From positions 1,946,501 through 2,010,500 of the forward strand of contig NC_011830.1 in NCBI RefSeq assembly GCF_000021925.1: a stretch of DNA of 64,000 bases, read 5' to 3'. Origin of the DNA: Desulfitobacterium hafniense DCB-2. Lineage in GTDB: Bacteria; Bacillota; Desulfitobacteriia; Desulfitobacteriales; Desulfitobacteriaceae. Under the pieces are notes generated by a model. It searched no databases. It worked only from the letters and a program-made list of their open reading frames with translations, and was not told the DNA's origin. A program made the translations under genes and the position numbers. Shown piece after piece: positions 42,752 through 51,638 of the stretch. Within the stretch, counting starts at the first letter, position 1; each line of letters starts with the position of its first letter.

Positions 42752-43592
42752 AACAGTTACAATCAAGAGGCCTTTAATCAATCGCCGCACCTGGACTTTA
42801 ACCATTATCACGTCGGCAGTGCTGATACTGGTGGGGATAGCGGCAGCGGGCGTTCTCATGTCGCCGGAGGCCTATGCCACTAATTTTGAAAACAAAAATC
42901 AGCCGCCCTCCTTCTCCCATCTGTTCGGTACGGACTGGATGGGGCGGGATATGCTGGCCCGTACTGTCAAAGGACTTTCCACCAGTATTCTGATCGGTGT
43001 CTTAGCGGCAGGCATCAGTTCTGTGATTGCGGTCATTTTGGGCACCCTCTCGGCAGTGATGGGGAAAAAAGCGGATCAAGTGGTCTTATGGCTGATTGAT
43101 ATGGTGCAGGGCATTCCTCACCTGATTCTGCTGATGCTCATCTCTTTTATGCTGGGCAAGGGGCTGCAGGGGGTTATGATCGGCATCGCCATCACCCATT
43201 GGCCTAATTTGGCCCGTATCGTCCGGGCCGAGGTTTTGGCGGTAAAGAATGGGCAGTTTGTCCAGGCATCCCGCAGGATGGGGCGCAGCCCCATGTTTAT
43301 TGCCGTGGGGCATATCCTGCCCCATGTGCTTCCTCAGTATATCGTCGGACTTATTTTATTGTTCCCCCATGCCATTTTGCACGAGGCTTCCATCACCTTT
43401 CTGGGTTTTGGACTGTCTCCGGAAGAGCCGGCGGTGGGCGTCATTTTATCTGAATCCATGCGCTATCTGACTTCCGGGGTTTGGTGGCTTACGGTACTGC
43501 CCGGTGCGGCTCTCCTGGCCATTGTGCTGTTATTCGATGCCATCGGGGACAATCTGCGGACGATTATCGATCCCTACAGCGCACAGGAATAG
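42741..43592 (+). CDS. ABC transporter permease (DppC/NikC type)
   Basis: A 283-residue permease with six predicted helices. HLFGTDWMGRDMLARTVKG near residue 57 is the signature start of the DppC/NikC permease domain, and RRMGRSPMFIAVGHILPHVL near 180 is the EAA coupling segment. A GGGAGG ribosome site sits inside the end of the preceding gene. It pairs with the permease at 41762 in the membrane. Confidence 0.9.
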   Translation: MVNETVTIKRPLINRRTWTLTIITSAVLILVGIAAAGVLMSPEAYATNFENKNQPPSFSHLFGTDWMGRDMLARTVKGLSTSILIGVLAAGISSVIAVILGTLSAVMGKKADQVVLWLIDMVQGIPHLILLMLISFMLGKGLQGVMIGIAITHWPNLARIVRAEVLAVKNGQFVQASRRMGRSPMFIAVGHILPHVLPQYIVGLILLFPHAILHEASITFLGFGLSPEEPAVGVILSESMRYLTSGVWWLTVLPGAALLAIVLLFDAIGDNLRTIIDPYSAQE

Positions 43593-43600
43593 GAGGAACT

Positions 43601-44533
43601 ATGTCACAGAACAAAGCAAAGCCACCCGTCTTGGAGGTAAAGGATCTATCCATTTCTTTCCGGATGTACGACCGGGGATTGAATCAAAAGGAGCTGAAAG
43701 TCATATCCAGCTTGGATATAGCTATCAATGCAGGAGAAATTTTGGCGGTCGTCGGCTCGTCGGGAAGCGGCAAAAGCCTGCTGGCTCATGCTATTTTAGG
43801 GATATTACCTTACAACAGCTCCTATTCCGGCTCCATGAAGTATTGCGGACAGGAGCTTACCCCCCGCCTGCAAAAGAAACTGCGGGGTAAAGAAATAGCC
43901 CTGGTTCCTCAGTCGGTGGGCTTTTTAGACCCGATCATGCGGGTCGGCAAACAGGTCCGCGGCATTTATGGCACGGAAAAACAGCAGCAGGAGGTGTTCC
44001 GGCGCTTTAATCTTGCACCGGATACGGCGGAGAAATATCCCTTTCAGCTTTCCGGCGGTATGGCGCGCCGGGTACTGGTGTCTACGGCGGTTATCACGGA
44101 CGCCCATCTTATCATTGCCGACGAGCCTACCCCGGGACTTAATCCAGAAGTGGCGGCAGAGACCATGCGCTATTTCCGTGAGATCGCCGATGGAGGCAGT
44201 GCGGTCATGCTCATCACCCACGATATTGATTTAGCCCTCAGTATTGCCGATAGAATTGCCGTGTTTTATGCGGGAACCACCATCGAAATAGCACCTGTGG
44301 AGGATTTTATCGCCGGAAAGGAGCAGCTGCGCCATCCCTATACGAAAGCGTTGTGGGATGCTTTGCCTCAGAATGATTTTGTTCCTATTCCCGGCCTCCA
44401 GCCCTATGCGGGCAGCCTGCCCAGCGGGTGCCCCTTTGCTCCCCGCTGCCGGCAGCGGACCGACAGCTGCGCAGGCAATGTGGAAATGCGTGAAGTGCGG
44501 GGAGGAGAGGTGAGATGCAAGCATGTTACTTGA
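43601..44533 (+). CDS. ABC transporter ATPase (DppD/NikD type)
   Basis: A 310-residue nucleotide-binding protein: Walker A GSSGSGKS near residue 50, Q-loop in VPQSVGF, signature LSGGMARRV, Walker B LIIADEPT, and a C-terminal oligopeptide-ABC extension with the cysteine cluster CPFAPRCRQRTDSCAG near the end, which in DppD relatives can hold an Fe-S cluster. ATG 43601 follows AGGAGG; the frame is open further upstream but without a site. Its end overlaps the second ATPase by 11 bp. Confidence 0.9.
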   Translation: MSQNKAKPPVLEVKDLSISFRMYDRGLNQKELKVISSLDIAINAGEILAVVGSSGSGKSLLAHAILGILPYNSSYSGSMKYCGQELTPRLQKKLRGKEIALVPQSVGFLDPIMRVGKQVRGIYGTEKQQQEVFRRFNLAPDTAEKYPFQLSGGMARRVLVSTAVITDAHLIIADEPTPGLNPEVAAETMRYFREIADGGSAVMLITHDIDLALSIADRIAVFYAGTTIEIAPVEDFIAGKEQLRHPYTKALWDALPQNDFVPIPGLQPYAGSLPSGCPFAPRCRQRTDSCAGNVEMREVRGGEVRCKHVT

Positions 44534-45140
44534 GGTCAACAATATCAGCTTCGGCTATTCTAAAAAGGATTTGATTCTAAAAAACGTCAGCTTTTCCGTG
44601 GATAAAGGAGAACGGGTGGGCCTTGTGGGCCCCTCCGGCTATGGTAAAAGCACCCTTGCCAAGCTTTTGGCAGGTTATCTGGCTCCTACGGAGGGGGAAA
44701 TTCTGTTTGAGGGCAAGCCTTTGCCTACCACCGGCTACTGCCCTGTCCAGCTCATTTATCAGCATCCGGAAAAGGCCGTGAATTTCCGCTGGAGAATGCG
44801 CCAGATTCTGGAGGAGTCCTGGGTTCCCGATGAGGCCTTCCTGCAAAAAATCGGCATCGAAAAGCAGTGGCTTAACCGTTGGCCCAATGAGCTGAGCGGC
44901 GGCGAGCTGCAGCGTTTTTGCATTGCCCGGATCCTGGGGCCCCAAACCAAATTTCTGCTTGCGGATGAAATCAGCACCATGCTGGACGTTATCACCCAGG
45001 CGCAAATCTGGCAGCTGGTGCTTTCGGTGGTGGAAGAGCGTGAAATGGGAATGATCGTGGTCACCCACAGTGAAGCGCTGGCACAAAAGGCCTGCACACG
45101 GATCATCGGCCTTCCGGCTCTTAACGCTGTCCAGCCTTAA
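44523..45140 (+). CDS. ABC transporter ATPase (DppF/NikE type), short
   Basis: A 205-residue ATPase with Walker A GPSGYGKS near residue 37, signature LSGGELQRF, Walker B FLLADEIS and the switch His in VVTHSEA. It is ~60 residues shorter than DppF because it ends soon after the core and lacks the C-terminal extension. Walker B reads DEIS rather than DEPT. Its last codons overlap the convergent histidine kinase gene by 4 bp. It pairs with the ATPase at 43601. Confidence 0.9.
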   Translation: MLLEVNNISFGYSKKDLILKNVSFSVDKGERVGLVGPSGYGKSTLAKLLAGYLAPTEGEILFEGKPLPTTGYCPVQLIYQHPEKAVNFRWRMRQILEESWVPDEAFLQKIGIEKQWLNRWPNELSGGELQRFCIARILGPQTKFLLADEISTMLDVITQAQIWQLVLSVVEEREMGMIVVTHSEALAQKACTRIIGLPALNAVQP

Positions 45141-46441
45141 GGGATTTCCGGGATAAAAAGAGTACATTGGAATACTCCGTCCTGCTTATGGATGTGCAAG
45201 GAGCCGCCATTTTGCCGGGCAATCTCACCGGCACTGTTCAGGCCGATTCCGGCGCTGGCAACAGCGCCGGTTTCTTCTGTGCGGATAGGGTTGCCAAAGG
45301 AGATGGCCAAACCCTGCTCCCCTCTGTGGCAGGAAATCTCGATGGCAAAGGCCGGATCGGCATATTTGAGAAGATTGGAGAAAATATTGTCCAGGATCCG
45401 CTCCAGGGAAGTCTTGCCAATGGCAAAGAAGGCCGCTTCTCCCTCGTATTTTGAAGCAAGGCACTGGAATAAATGGGATTCCAGAAGAATAAGTCCATCA
45501 TCGATTAAAAGATTGATGGCGGCGCTGTCGCAAAAGATGTCCTCCGCTTTGGATTCATCCATGCTGGTCAAAAAATGCGTGAACATATTTTCCGAAAGGC
45601 TTTTCAGCTGGAGCGCTTTTTCTTCCGCCTTATGCAGATACTGCTCCTGGACTACTTTGCTGGGACAGCGTTTTTGATTGACAATATCCAGATAACCGAT
45701 CAGGCTGGTTACGGGCGTACGCAGGTCATGGGACATGTGTACGGCAAATTGATCCCGATCCTTGCGCACTTTTTGAAAGCGGATAATTTGCTTCAACAGA
45801 GCATGGCGCATTTTGTCAACATCCTGGGCCAGGGAGGCAAGTTCATCTTCCCCCTTTATGGTAATGGGGAAATTAAGGTTGCCCCCTTCGATGTTTTTGA
45901 TCTCCTGAGCCAATTGATGGATGTAAACCACCTTTCTGCGCACATAGTAAAGCATAATGAGGAGGAAGGTTAAAAAGAATACGGTCAGGCCGATAATATT
46001 CAGCTGATCGACAAAGCGGTGACGGGCCAATGTACTGACAACAGCGGTAACCTCAACATCACTGAATTGTAGAGGATAGGTTTTCTGCCAGGGTAAAGGG
46101 GAGGTTAATCTGCCGCTTGCTAAATTTCCGGCATGATAAGTGATCGTCGAATCATAAATCAGGCGGTCGCCGTAGTAGAGGAATAAAGTGGTAAGCTGAC
46201 GCTCTTTCACCCAGTTGGATACAACATGATAATCCAAGGCGGAAGCCTGACTGTTAGTGATATATTCCTGAAGGTTTTGGATTTCCAAATCCTGTTGCTG
46301 CTCGACAAAGGCAGGATCGCTGAACTTATGATCAATCCACAGTGTGCCGGCTTTATGGACAATAAAAAAAACCACCGCGGCAATTATAAAGGCAGACAAG
46401 GCGCAAAGGGCTAATTTGGTGCCTAATTTGATCTCAAGCAA
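45137..46441 (-). CDS. Sensor histidine kinase
   Basis: A 434-residue membrane kinase: a helix at 10-30, an extracytoplasmic sensor of ~115 residues, a second helix at ~147-167, HAMP, and HisKA with MSHDLRTPVTSL (phospho-His near 238). The HATPase domain is recognisable (LDNIFSNLLKYA as N-box, LAISFGNP, GIGLNSAGEIARQNGG as G2) but somewhat diverged. It overlaps the upstream regulator gene by 8 bp. The pair is convergent with the ABC operon and may sense its substrate. Confidence 0.9.
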   Translation of the reverse strand: MLEIKLGTKLALCALSAFIIAAVVFFIVHKAGTLWIDHKFSDPAFVEQQQDLEIQNLQEYITNSQASALDYHVVSNWVKERQLTTLFLYYGDRLIYDSTITYHAGNLASGRLTSPLPWQKTYPLQFSDVEVTAVVSTLARHRFVDQLNIIGLTVFFLTFLLIMLYYVRRKVVYIHQLAQEIKNIEGGNLNFPITIKGEDELASLAQDVDKMRHALLKQIIRFQKVRKDRDQFAVHMSHDLRTPVTSLIGYLDIVNQKRCPSKVVQEQYLHKAEEKALQLKSLSENMFTHFLTSMDESKAEDIFCDSAAINLLIDDGLILLESHLFQCLASKYEGEAAFFAIGKTSLERILDNIFSNLLKYADPAFAIEISCHRGEQGLAISFGNPIRTEETGAVASAGIGLNSAGEIARQNGGSLHIHKQDGVFQCTLFIPEIP

Positions 46442-47138
46442 ATTTATACCCCTCCCCCCAAACCGTAAGGATATATTTCGGGTGTTGAGGATCTGCCTCT
46501 ATTTTTTGCCGCAGGTTTCGGATATGTACCATGACGGTATTGTTGGCCGAGGGGAGATAGGATTCCCCCAAAAGCTGTTCATAGAGGTTTTGGACGGAAA
46601 AAACCGTCCCCCGATTCCGGACCAGGAAGGCCAGCAATTGGTACTCTTTAGGCCGCAAAAGCAAGGGTGTTCCGTTCAGAAACACTTCCCCGGAGGTAGG
46701 ATGCACAACCAGATTGTTGATCCTGATCAAATCCCTGTCGGACTTGGAGCTGAGTTTTTTTCCCCGATAGACCTGATAGCGCCGGAGTATGGCCTTGACT
46801 CTTGTTAAGAGTTCGGCCGGGATGAAGGGCTTGGTCAGGTAATCATCGCCGCCCGAATCAAAGGCCATTTCTTTATCTGCAGTCAAGCTTTTAGCGCTTA
46901 AGTAGAGGATGGGGGCAGTGGTGATTCGGCGCATTTTTTCACAAATCGTAAAACCGGAATCACCGGGCATCATGATATCCAAAATAATCAGATCGACACT
47001 GCTGTTCAGCAAGGATAAAGCCTCTTGTCCATTACGCGCCCGCAAGGTCAGGAAGCCCTCACTCTGCAGCAATGCTCCAATGACTTCACATATATCATTG
47101 TCGTCATCGATGATCAGGATCGTTGAGGCTGGTACCAT
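46434..47138 (-). CDS. OmpR/PhoB-family response regulator
   Basis: A 234-residue regulator with a receiver domain (acidic pocket IIDDDND, phospho-acceptor Asp 54 in LIILDIMMPG, and Lys in YLTKPF) and a C-terminal winged helix (LLRPKEYQLLAFLVRNRGTV, NNTVMVHIRNLRQKIE, YILTVWGEGYKF). It starts at ATG 47138 with GGGAGGGACACTC upstream. It is the partner of the kinase at 45137. It presumably controls the convergent ABC importer. Confidence 0.9.
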   Translation of the reverse strand: MVPASTILIIDDDNDICEVIGALLQSEGFLTLRARNGQEALSLLNSSVDLIILDIMMPGDSGFTICEKMRRITTAPILYLSAKSLTADKEMAFDSGGDDYLTKPFIPAELLTRVKAILRRYQVYRGKKLSSKSDRDLIRINNLVVHPTSGEVFLNGTPLLLRPKEYQLLAFLVRNRGTVFSVQNLYEQLLGESYLPSANNTVMVHIRNLRQKIEADPQHPKYILTVWGEGYKFA

Positions 47139-47265
47139 GAGTGTCCCTCCCGGCCATTAAAATAGTATGTTCAGTATATCATACTGGCGAATAGCAGGAA
47201 ATAAAGCGCATATTCCTTTTCGCGCCCCTTAGCCGGAGCTTATTCGGAATAATGGCTTACCTTTT

Positions 47266-47350
47266 TTCAAATTAGGACTAAAGTATCAAAAGAGAATTTT
47301 GTACTGTTGAGGAAGTCTTGGTTCGTGGACGGCTGAAAGCCGCCAAAATC
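47266..47350. repeat. Dispersed repeat, copy 1
   Basis: About 85 bp (TTTTTTCAAATTAGGACTAAA to GGCTGAAAGCCGCC) recur at 56799-56881 with a few changes. It ends in a small dyad, CGGCT-GAA-AGCCG. Directly after it, 47356-47418 matches 63 bp of the DUF3102 gene (compare 30353-30413), a third fragment of that gene. The rest of the 381-bp space (47139-47519) shows no gene. Confidence 0.7.
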
Positions 47351-47455
47351 CAAGCAGTTCTCGTTTGATCATGTTTTCAACATCATGGCAGGCCAAAAAT
47401 TCTTCCGCTCCTCCGGGTTTTTTAAACAGGAAGGGTTGATATAAGTATTACAATA

Positions 47456-47487
47456 AGGCTGCCGACCAATTACCCGGTCGGCAGCCT
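47456..47487 (-). terminator. Terminator of sigma-54 activator gene
   Basis: AGGCTGCCGACC pairs perfectly with GGTCGGCAGCCT around an 8-nt loop, 33 bp beyond the stop of the minus-strand activator gene. A T-rich stretch follows on that strand. Confidence 0.7.
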
Positions 47488-47519
47488 ATGCTTGTTCGCC
47501 CAGCATGGGCGTAATCTAA

Positions 47520-49613
47520 TTATTCATCGATGCCGAGGAGCTTTAATTTGCGATAAAGAGTGGACTTGCTTAATCCCAATAATTCGGCGGCAATACAGAT
47601 ATTATTCCCCGACTTAGCCAGAGCATTCTGTACGACTATTTTTTCCGCTTCCTTCAGGGAGACCACATCTCTGAGTTCGGCCTCGTTCAGGTTGTTTTCT
47701 TTGGAGAGTTCAATGGGGTTCAAGGATAAGGAGGCAGGATGATTTTTATTGTGGATAATTTCGTCAGGCAAATGCTCTGGAAGAATCAATTCATCTTCTG
47801 ACACATTCAAGGCATAGATAATGGCATTCTCTAACTGGCGAACATTGCCCGGCCAAGTGTACTCCATGAGCTTTATTTTGGTTTCATGGCTGAGCTTGGG
47901 AAGTTTGCTGCGCCAATTGTACTTCTGGATAAAAAACTCGGCTAAAGAAAGCACGTCACTATCCCGCTGGCGAAGGGGCGGAATATCCACTCTGAGTACG
48001 GACAGACGATAATATAAATCTTGTCTGAACTGACCGCTTTGGACTAAGGTTGCCAGGTCTTTGTTAGTCGCGGCCACCATGCGGAAGTCGACGGCCCGGT
48101 ATTTACTGCCGCCGATGCGCATAACCTGCTTATTTTCCAAGACTCTCAGTAATACCGCCTGAATTTCTATAGGCATATCACCTATTTCGTCCAGGAAAAG
48201 GGTTCCGCCTTCGGCCAGCTCTATTTTTCCCGGGCTGCCATTTTTTTTGGCGCCGGTAAAGGCACCGCTGTCATACCCGAATAATTCACTTTCAATGAGG
48301 TTCTTGGGAATAGCGGCACAATTAAGGACAATAAAGGGCCCTGAAGGCCGATATTCATTATGAATGGCTTGGGCGAAGAGTTCTTTTCCAGTGCCGCTTT
48401 CGCCAATTAATAGGATATTGGCCGGTGATCTGGCGAAGCGTTGGGCCAGGCTTTTGGTCCGCAGCATCTTGGTGCTGGCGCCTTTAATGCTTTGAAAATC
48501 GAAATCCAGCTTGGCTCCGCTGCTTGAGGATACCATGTTTTTGGCTTTTTCGGTATCGACGATTTTGACAACACCACCACTGGAGCCGGAAGAATCGGCG
48601 GGGAGTGGCTGTATCGAAAAGGTATAGCCTTGGGTTCCGTAGTCATTAAGGACTTCGACTTCAATATTATGGATCATTTTAAGTTGCCGCAGAGCTTCTG
48701 CCAATGCGTCGTTCTTCACAAGAAATTCCATGATATTGCGGCCGATTGCCTCATTCGTATTACAGTTAAATATTTGCGCCGCAGGAGAATTTATATGCTG
48801 TATAAGCCCTTCCCGGCTAACAATAACCATCCCTTCGGTCATCATTTTGATGGCAGTCTGTAAAGCGGTATTCGTACTCTTGAACAATGAATTGCTGAGT
48901 TTCAGATTGAGCTGAGTTTTGATTTCCATAGCCAGAGATGTGACCCACCCTAGAGTCAGATACTGCAGGTTGTGGAGATCAAGATCCCAAGGGTCATCAC
49001 CAAGTTTTTGCAGTAAGATCAAAACGGCAATAACTTTTCCGTCACTATCAAATAAAGGAGCAGTGGAGGTGATATCGTTCTGGAAATAAGCGGGAAAGTT
49101 TTCCGGACCTAACAAAGAGATAGGTTTTTTGTGACGAATGCTCAAGACATGAGCGCAGGTTCCAATCGTCGCCTCATTCCATAGGACACCCGGGCCAATA
49201 GTATTTCCATAGCGATCGACCATTTTTGTATTACCGTTGCGGTAGAGTACTATCCCGCTGCCATCGACCAAAGATACCATGTAACCGGATTCCGTGAGCA
49301 ATGGTTTAAAACTGTCTAACAGAGGGAAGGCGATGTCGATCAACTCTTTATTCTGCTCAAATATGGAGTTTAGCTCACGGGAACTAATCGTTGGCGCCGT
49401 ACCCATTGATTCAGGGGTTAGGTTATAGCTTTGGGAGCGAATCCAGGAATTGGCGATTTCATCTCTGACGTAAGGGGAGAGACGAGGATCCGTACCTTTT
49501 TCCAAGAAGTCCTTTTTGCTTTGCATAATACCCCGCCATCGACCAGAGATGTCTATATCTGCAGTAGGGCCAATATATGGATTGACATTTTCTACGTTAG
49601 ATTGATAATGCAT
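47520..49613 (-). CDS. Sigma-54-dependent transcriptional activator (AcoR-like)
   Basis: A 697-residue enhancer-binding protein. It has an N-terminal GAF-type sensor (about 60-240, with WNEATIGTCAHVLS), a PAS domain (about 265-370), an AAA+ domain with Walker A GESGTGKE, the sigma-54 contact loop GAFTGA, Walker B GTLFLDEIGDM and the arginine-finger region, and a C-terminal Fis-type HTH (AAELLGLSKSTLYRKLKLLG). GGAGGT lies 7 bases before ATG 49613. It is divergent from the carrier at 49926, which has a sigma-54 promoter, so it most likely activates that gene and the following ones in response to a small ligand bound by the GAF domain. Confidence 0.92.
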   Translation of the reverse strand: MHYQSNVENVNPYIGPTADIDISGRWRGIMQSKKDFLEKGTDPRLSPYVRDEIANSWIRSQSYNLTPESMGTAPTISSRELNSIFEQNKELIDIAFPLLDSFKPLLTESGYMVSLVDGSGIVLYRNGNTKMVDRYGNTIGPGVLWNEATIGTCAHVLSIRHKKPISLLGPENFPAYFQNDITSTAPLFDSDGKVIAVLILLQKLGDDPWDLDLHNLQYLTLGWVTSLAMEIKTQLNLKLSNSLFKSTNTALQTAIKMMTEGMVIVSREGLIQHINSPAAQIFNCNTNEAIGRNIMEFLVKNDALAEALRQLKMIHNIEVEVLNDYGTQGYTFSIQPLPADSSGSSGGVVKIVDTEKAKNMVSSSSGAKLDFDFQSIKGASTKMLRTKSLAQRFARSPANILLIGESGTGKELFAQAIHNEYRPSGPFIVLNCAAIPKNLIESELFGYDSGAFTGAKKNGSPGKIELAEGGTLFLDEIGDMPIEIQAVLLRVLENKQVMRIGGSKYRAVDFRMVAATNKDLATLVQSGQFRQDLYYRLSVLRVDIPPLRQRDSDVLSLAEFFIQKYNWRSKLPKLSHETKIKLMEYTWPGNVRQLENAIIYALNVSEDELILPEHLPDEIIHNKNHPASLSLNPIELSKENNLNEAELRDVVSLKEAEKIVVQNALAKSGNNICIAAELLGLSKSTLYRKLKLLGIDE

Positions 49614-49842
49614 CTTCTGACCTCCGATGTTGTGATGGTTACATTGTACCTTACAAATGAAGATTATGCATTGCTTTTAAAAACTTTTTTTCACGATTTC
49701 CTAGAAGTAATAAAATCCTTCTTAAAACTTAAACCTTTTCGCAGAAATGAAAAGGTTGGTTGGGGTAAGAAGGGGTGAATTAATATAGAAAAACGTTACC
49801 CGAATGCACCTCTTCTTCTTATTTTTATATACATCTGCAATT

Positions 49843-49858
49843 TGGTATGGTTTTTGCA
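49843..49858 (+). promoter_or_regulatory. Sigma-54 promoter for DASS carrier
   Basis: TGGTATGGTTTTTGCA has the invariant GG and GC elements in the exact -24/-12 spacing of the consensus TGGCACGGNNNTTGCW. It lies 68 bp before the carrier start and in the divergent region next to a sigma-54 activator gene. The other 230 bp of this space should hold the activator's own promoter and upstream activating sequences, which I could not delimit. Confidence 0.85.
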
Positions 49859-49925
49859 TTTAATGGGGTTGTCATTTTAAATCGAGTTCTGTCAGTCAGA
49901 CAAGCATTTTGAAAGGATGGTCTTA

Positions 49926-51311
49926 ATGAAGAAAAAGTGGCTGGGTCTTGGTCTGGGAATTCTAATCATGGTGATCGCCTATTTTTTGCCTGAGACTGCT
50001 GGGCTGACTCAAGCCGGCAAAATGGCTATTGCTATTTTGCTGACGGGGATTGTTTTATGGGTGACTGAAGTGATGCCTTTAGCAATCACCGCCTTGCTGC
50101 TTATGGTGTGCTTGCCCTATTTCGATATTTTAAACTGGAGCACAACCTGGTCTAAATTTATAAGTTCTGTGATATTTTTCGTCATTGCCACGTTTGCTAT
50201 TACTGTCGCCTTAATCAAGACGAGCCTGGCAACGCGTATCGCCGGGGTTCTCGTCAGATGGTCCAAAGGAGATCCCAAGGGTTTGGTGCTGGGATTTATG
50301 GTGGGGAGTGCTCTTCTATCTTCAGTTTGCAATAATGTTCCGACTTGCTCGCTGTTTATGAGCTTAGCGCTGTCCATCCTGATTACCGACAACGCCATAC
50401 CAGGCAAAAGCAACCTTGGCAAATGCTTAATGATCGGGATTCCTTTTGGCACCATGATCGGCGGTGCAATGACTCCTGCCGGTACTTCCATCAACATTAT
50501 GGCCATCGGTCTGTTGGAAGAGGCCACCGGCATGACGATCTCCTTCTTGGATTGGATGCTGATGGGGATACCATTTGCTGTCATTATGGTTCCGATCAGC
50601 TGGCTTTCTCTCGTTATGATCTTCAAGCCGGAAGCCATTAGTCAGAAATCTGAAGATACGATCAATAACATGGTCATTAGTGCAGGAAGGCTGACCAGCC
50701 AGGAAAAGAAAATTATTACAATTATCGGCGTTATGCTCGTTGCCTGGATTGCCAGCACTTGGGTTCCATGGCTTGATGCAACCGGAATCGCGGTGATGGG
50801 ATTGATTGCCTTCTTCTTTCCGGGAATTGAGGTCCTTACTTGGGATGAATTTGTCAAAGGGGTATCCTGGGAAGTTATTTTAATGATCGGTGGTGTCCAG
50901 GCAGTAGCAGCAGGGATTATGGCTACAGGCGCCGCCAACTGGCTGGTGGATGGTATTATGGCAGGAGCTGCCAACTGGAGCACACCCATGTTGGCCGGGG
51001 CTGCGGCATCGGTCATGACAATTCTCCATGCCATTTGTCCGGTGGGTCCGGCAATTTGCGGCATGGCCACTGTACCGATTTCTGGTTTAGCCCTTCTGGC
51101 AGGCGCCAGTCCAGCGGTATTAACGATGATTGTAGCTCTCGGTGCGGCCATCACCTTTATCCTTCCTTTAGATTGTGTGCCTTTGATCACTTACAGTAAA
51201 GGCTATTACAAGATGGGCGATATGGTGAAGGCCGGAATCGTTCCTACCATTGCCATGATCTTGGTTTGTGCTTTTGTCTTGCCCGTACTGGGTCCTTTGA
51301 TCGGCATCTAA
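49926..51311 (+). CDS. DASS/SLC13-family anion carrier (sigma-54 cluster, copy 1)
   Basis: A 461-residue carrier with about twelve helices. SLC13-type motifs are SVCNNVPTCSLFMSLALS near residue 140, TPAGTSINIMAIG near 183, HAICPVGPAICGMATVPISG near 360 and ILPLDCVPLITYSKGYY near 415. These are sodium- and carboxylate-binding loops in the family. ATG 49926 follows AAAGG at 9 bases. Transcription should start from the sigma-54 promoter at 49843. It is highly similar to the carrier at 55381 but clearly different from the pair at 1389 and 6413. Likely substrate: the anionic compound degraded by the molybdenum enzyme downstream (inference). Confidence 0.9.
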   Translation: MKKKWLGLGLGILIMVIAYFLPETAGLTQAGKMAIAILLTGIVLWVTEVMPLAITALLLMVCLPYFDILNWSTTWSKFISSVIFFVIATFAITVALIKTSLATRIAGVLVRWSKGDPKGLVLGFMVGSALLSSVCNNVPTCSLFMSLALSILITDNAIPGKSNLGKCLMIGIPFGTMIGGAMTPAGTSINIMAIGLLEEATGMTISFLDWMLMGIPFAVIMVPISWLSLVMIFKPEAISQKSEDTINNMVISAGRLTSQEKKIITIIGVMLVAWIASTWVPWLDATGIAVMGLIAFFFPGIEVLTWDEFVKGVSWEVILMIGGVQAVAAGIMATGAANWLVDGIMAGAANWSTPMLAGAAASVMTILHAICPVGPAICGMATVPISGLALLAGASPAVLTMIVALGAAITFILPLDCVPLITYSKGYYKMGDMVKAGIVPTIAMILVCAFVLPVLGPLIGI

Positions 51312-51446
51312 GCTATCTCAGTATTGATAAAGTGTTGTGCAGATTTCGGTTTTTTCTCAAGAATAGGAAGGCGATGAGAATGATTAATGCCGGCCTTGCG
51401 CTGCATAAGACTGGGGACTCCCGTGTGTTTCTGATTTTTGGCAGGC

Positions 51447-51462
51447 TGGCACGAAATTTGCA
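51447..51462 (+). promoter_or_regulatory. Sigma-54 promoter for molybdenum enzyme operon
   Basis: TGGCACGAAATTTGCA is an almost perfect -24/-12 match. It lies 177 bp upstream of the GTG start at 51639, in a 327-bp space with no gene. The long leader (about 51475-51625) includes two close copies of TTAACCCCATGACA (51587-51617), of unknown meaning. Confidence 0.88.
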
Positions 51463-51638
51463 ATAGATAGATTCGACTGACAGAAGAGCTAAGATTACGA
51501 TTTAAAATGACAAGTTATTCATAATTTTAGTTAGGAATTTGTCAATAAAAGGAGGGAACTTCACCAACTTAATTTTTATAATCCATATTAACCCCATGAC
51601 AATTAACCCCATGACAGCTCGTAAAGGAGGATAAATCG

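Noticed and set aside
51266..51466. Open frame of 66 codons overlapping the carrier end
   Set aside because: It overlaps the carrier in another frame, has no ribosome site or family features, and its region carries a sigma-54 promoter instead.
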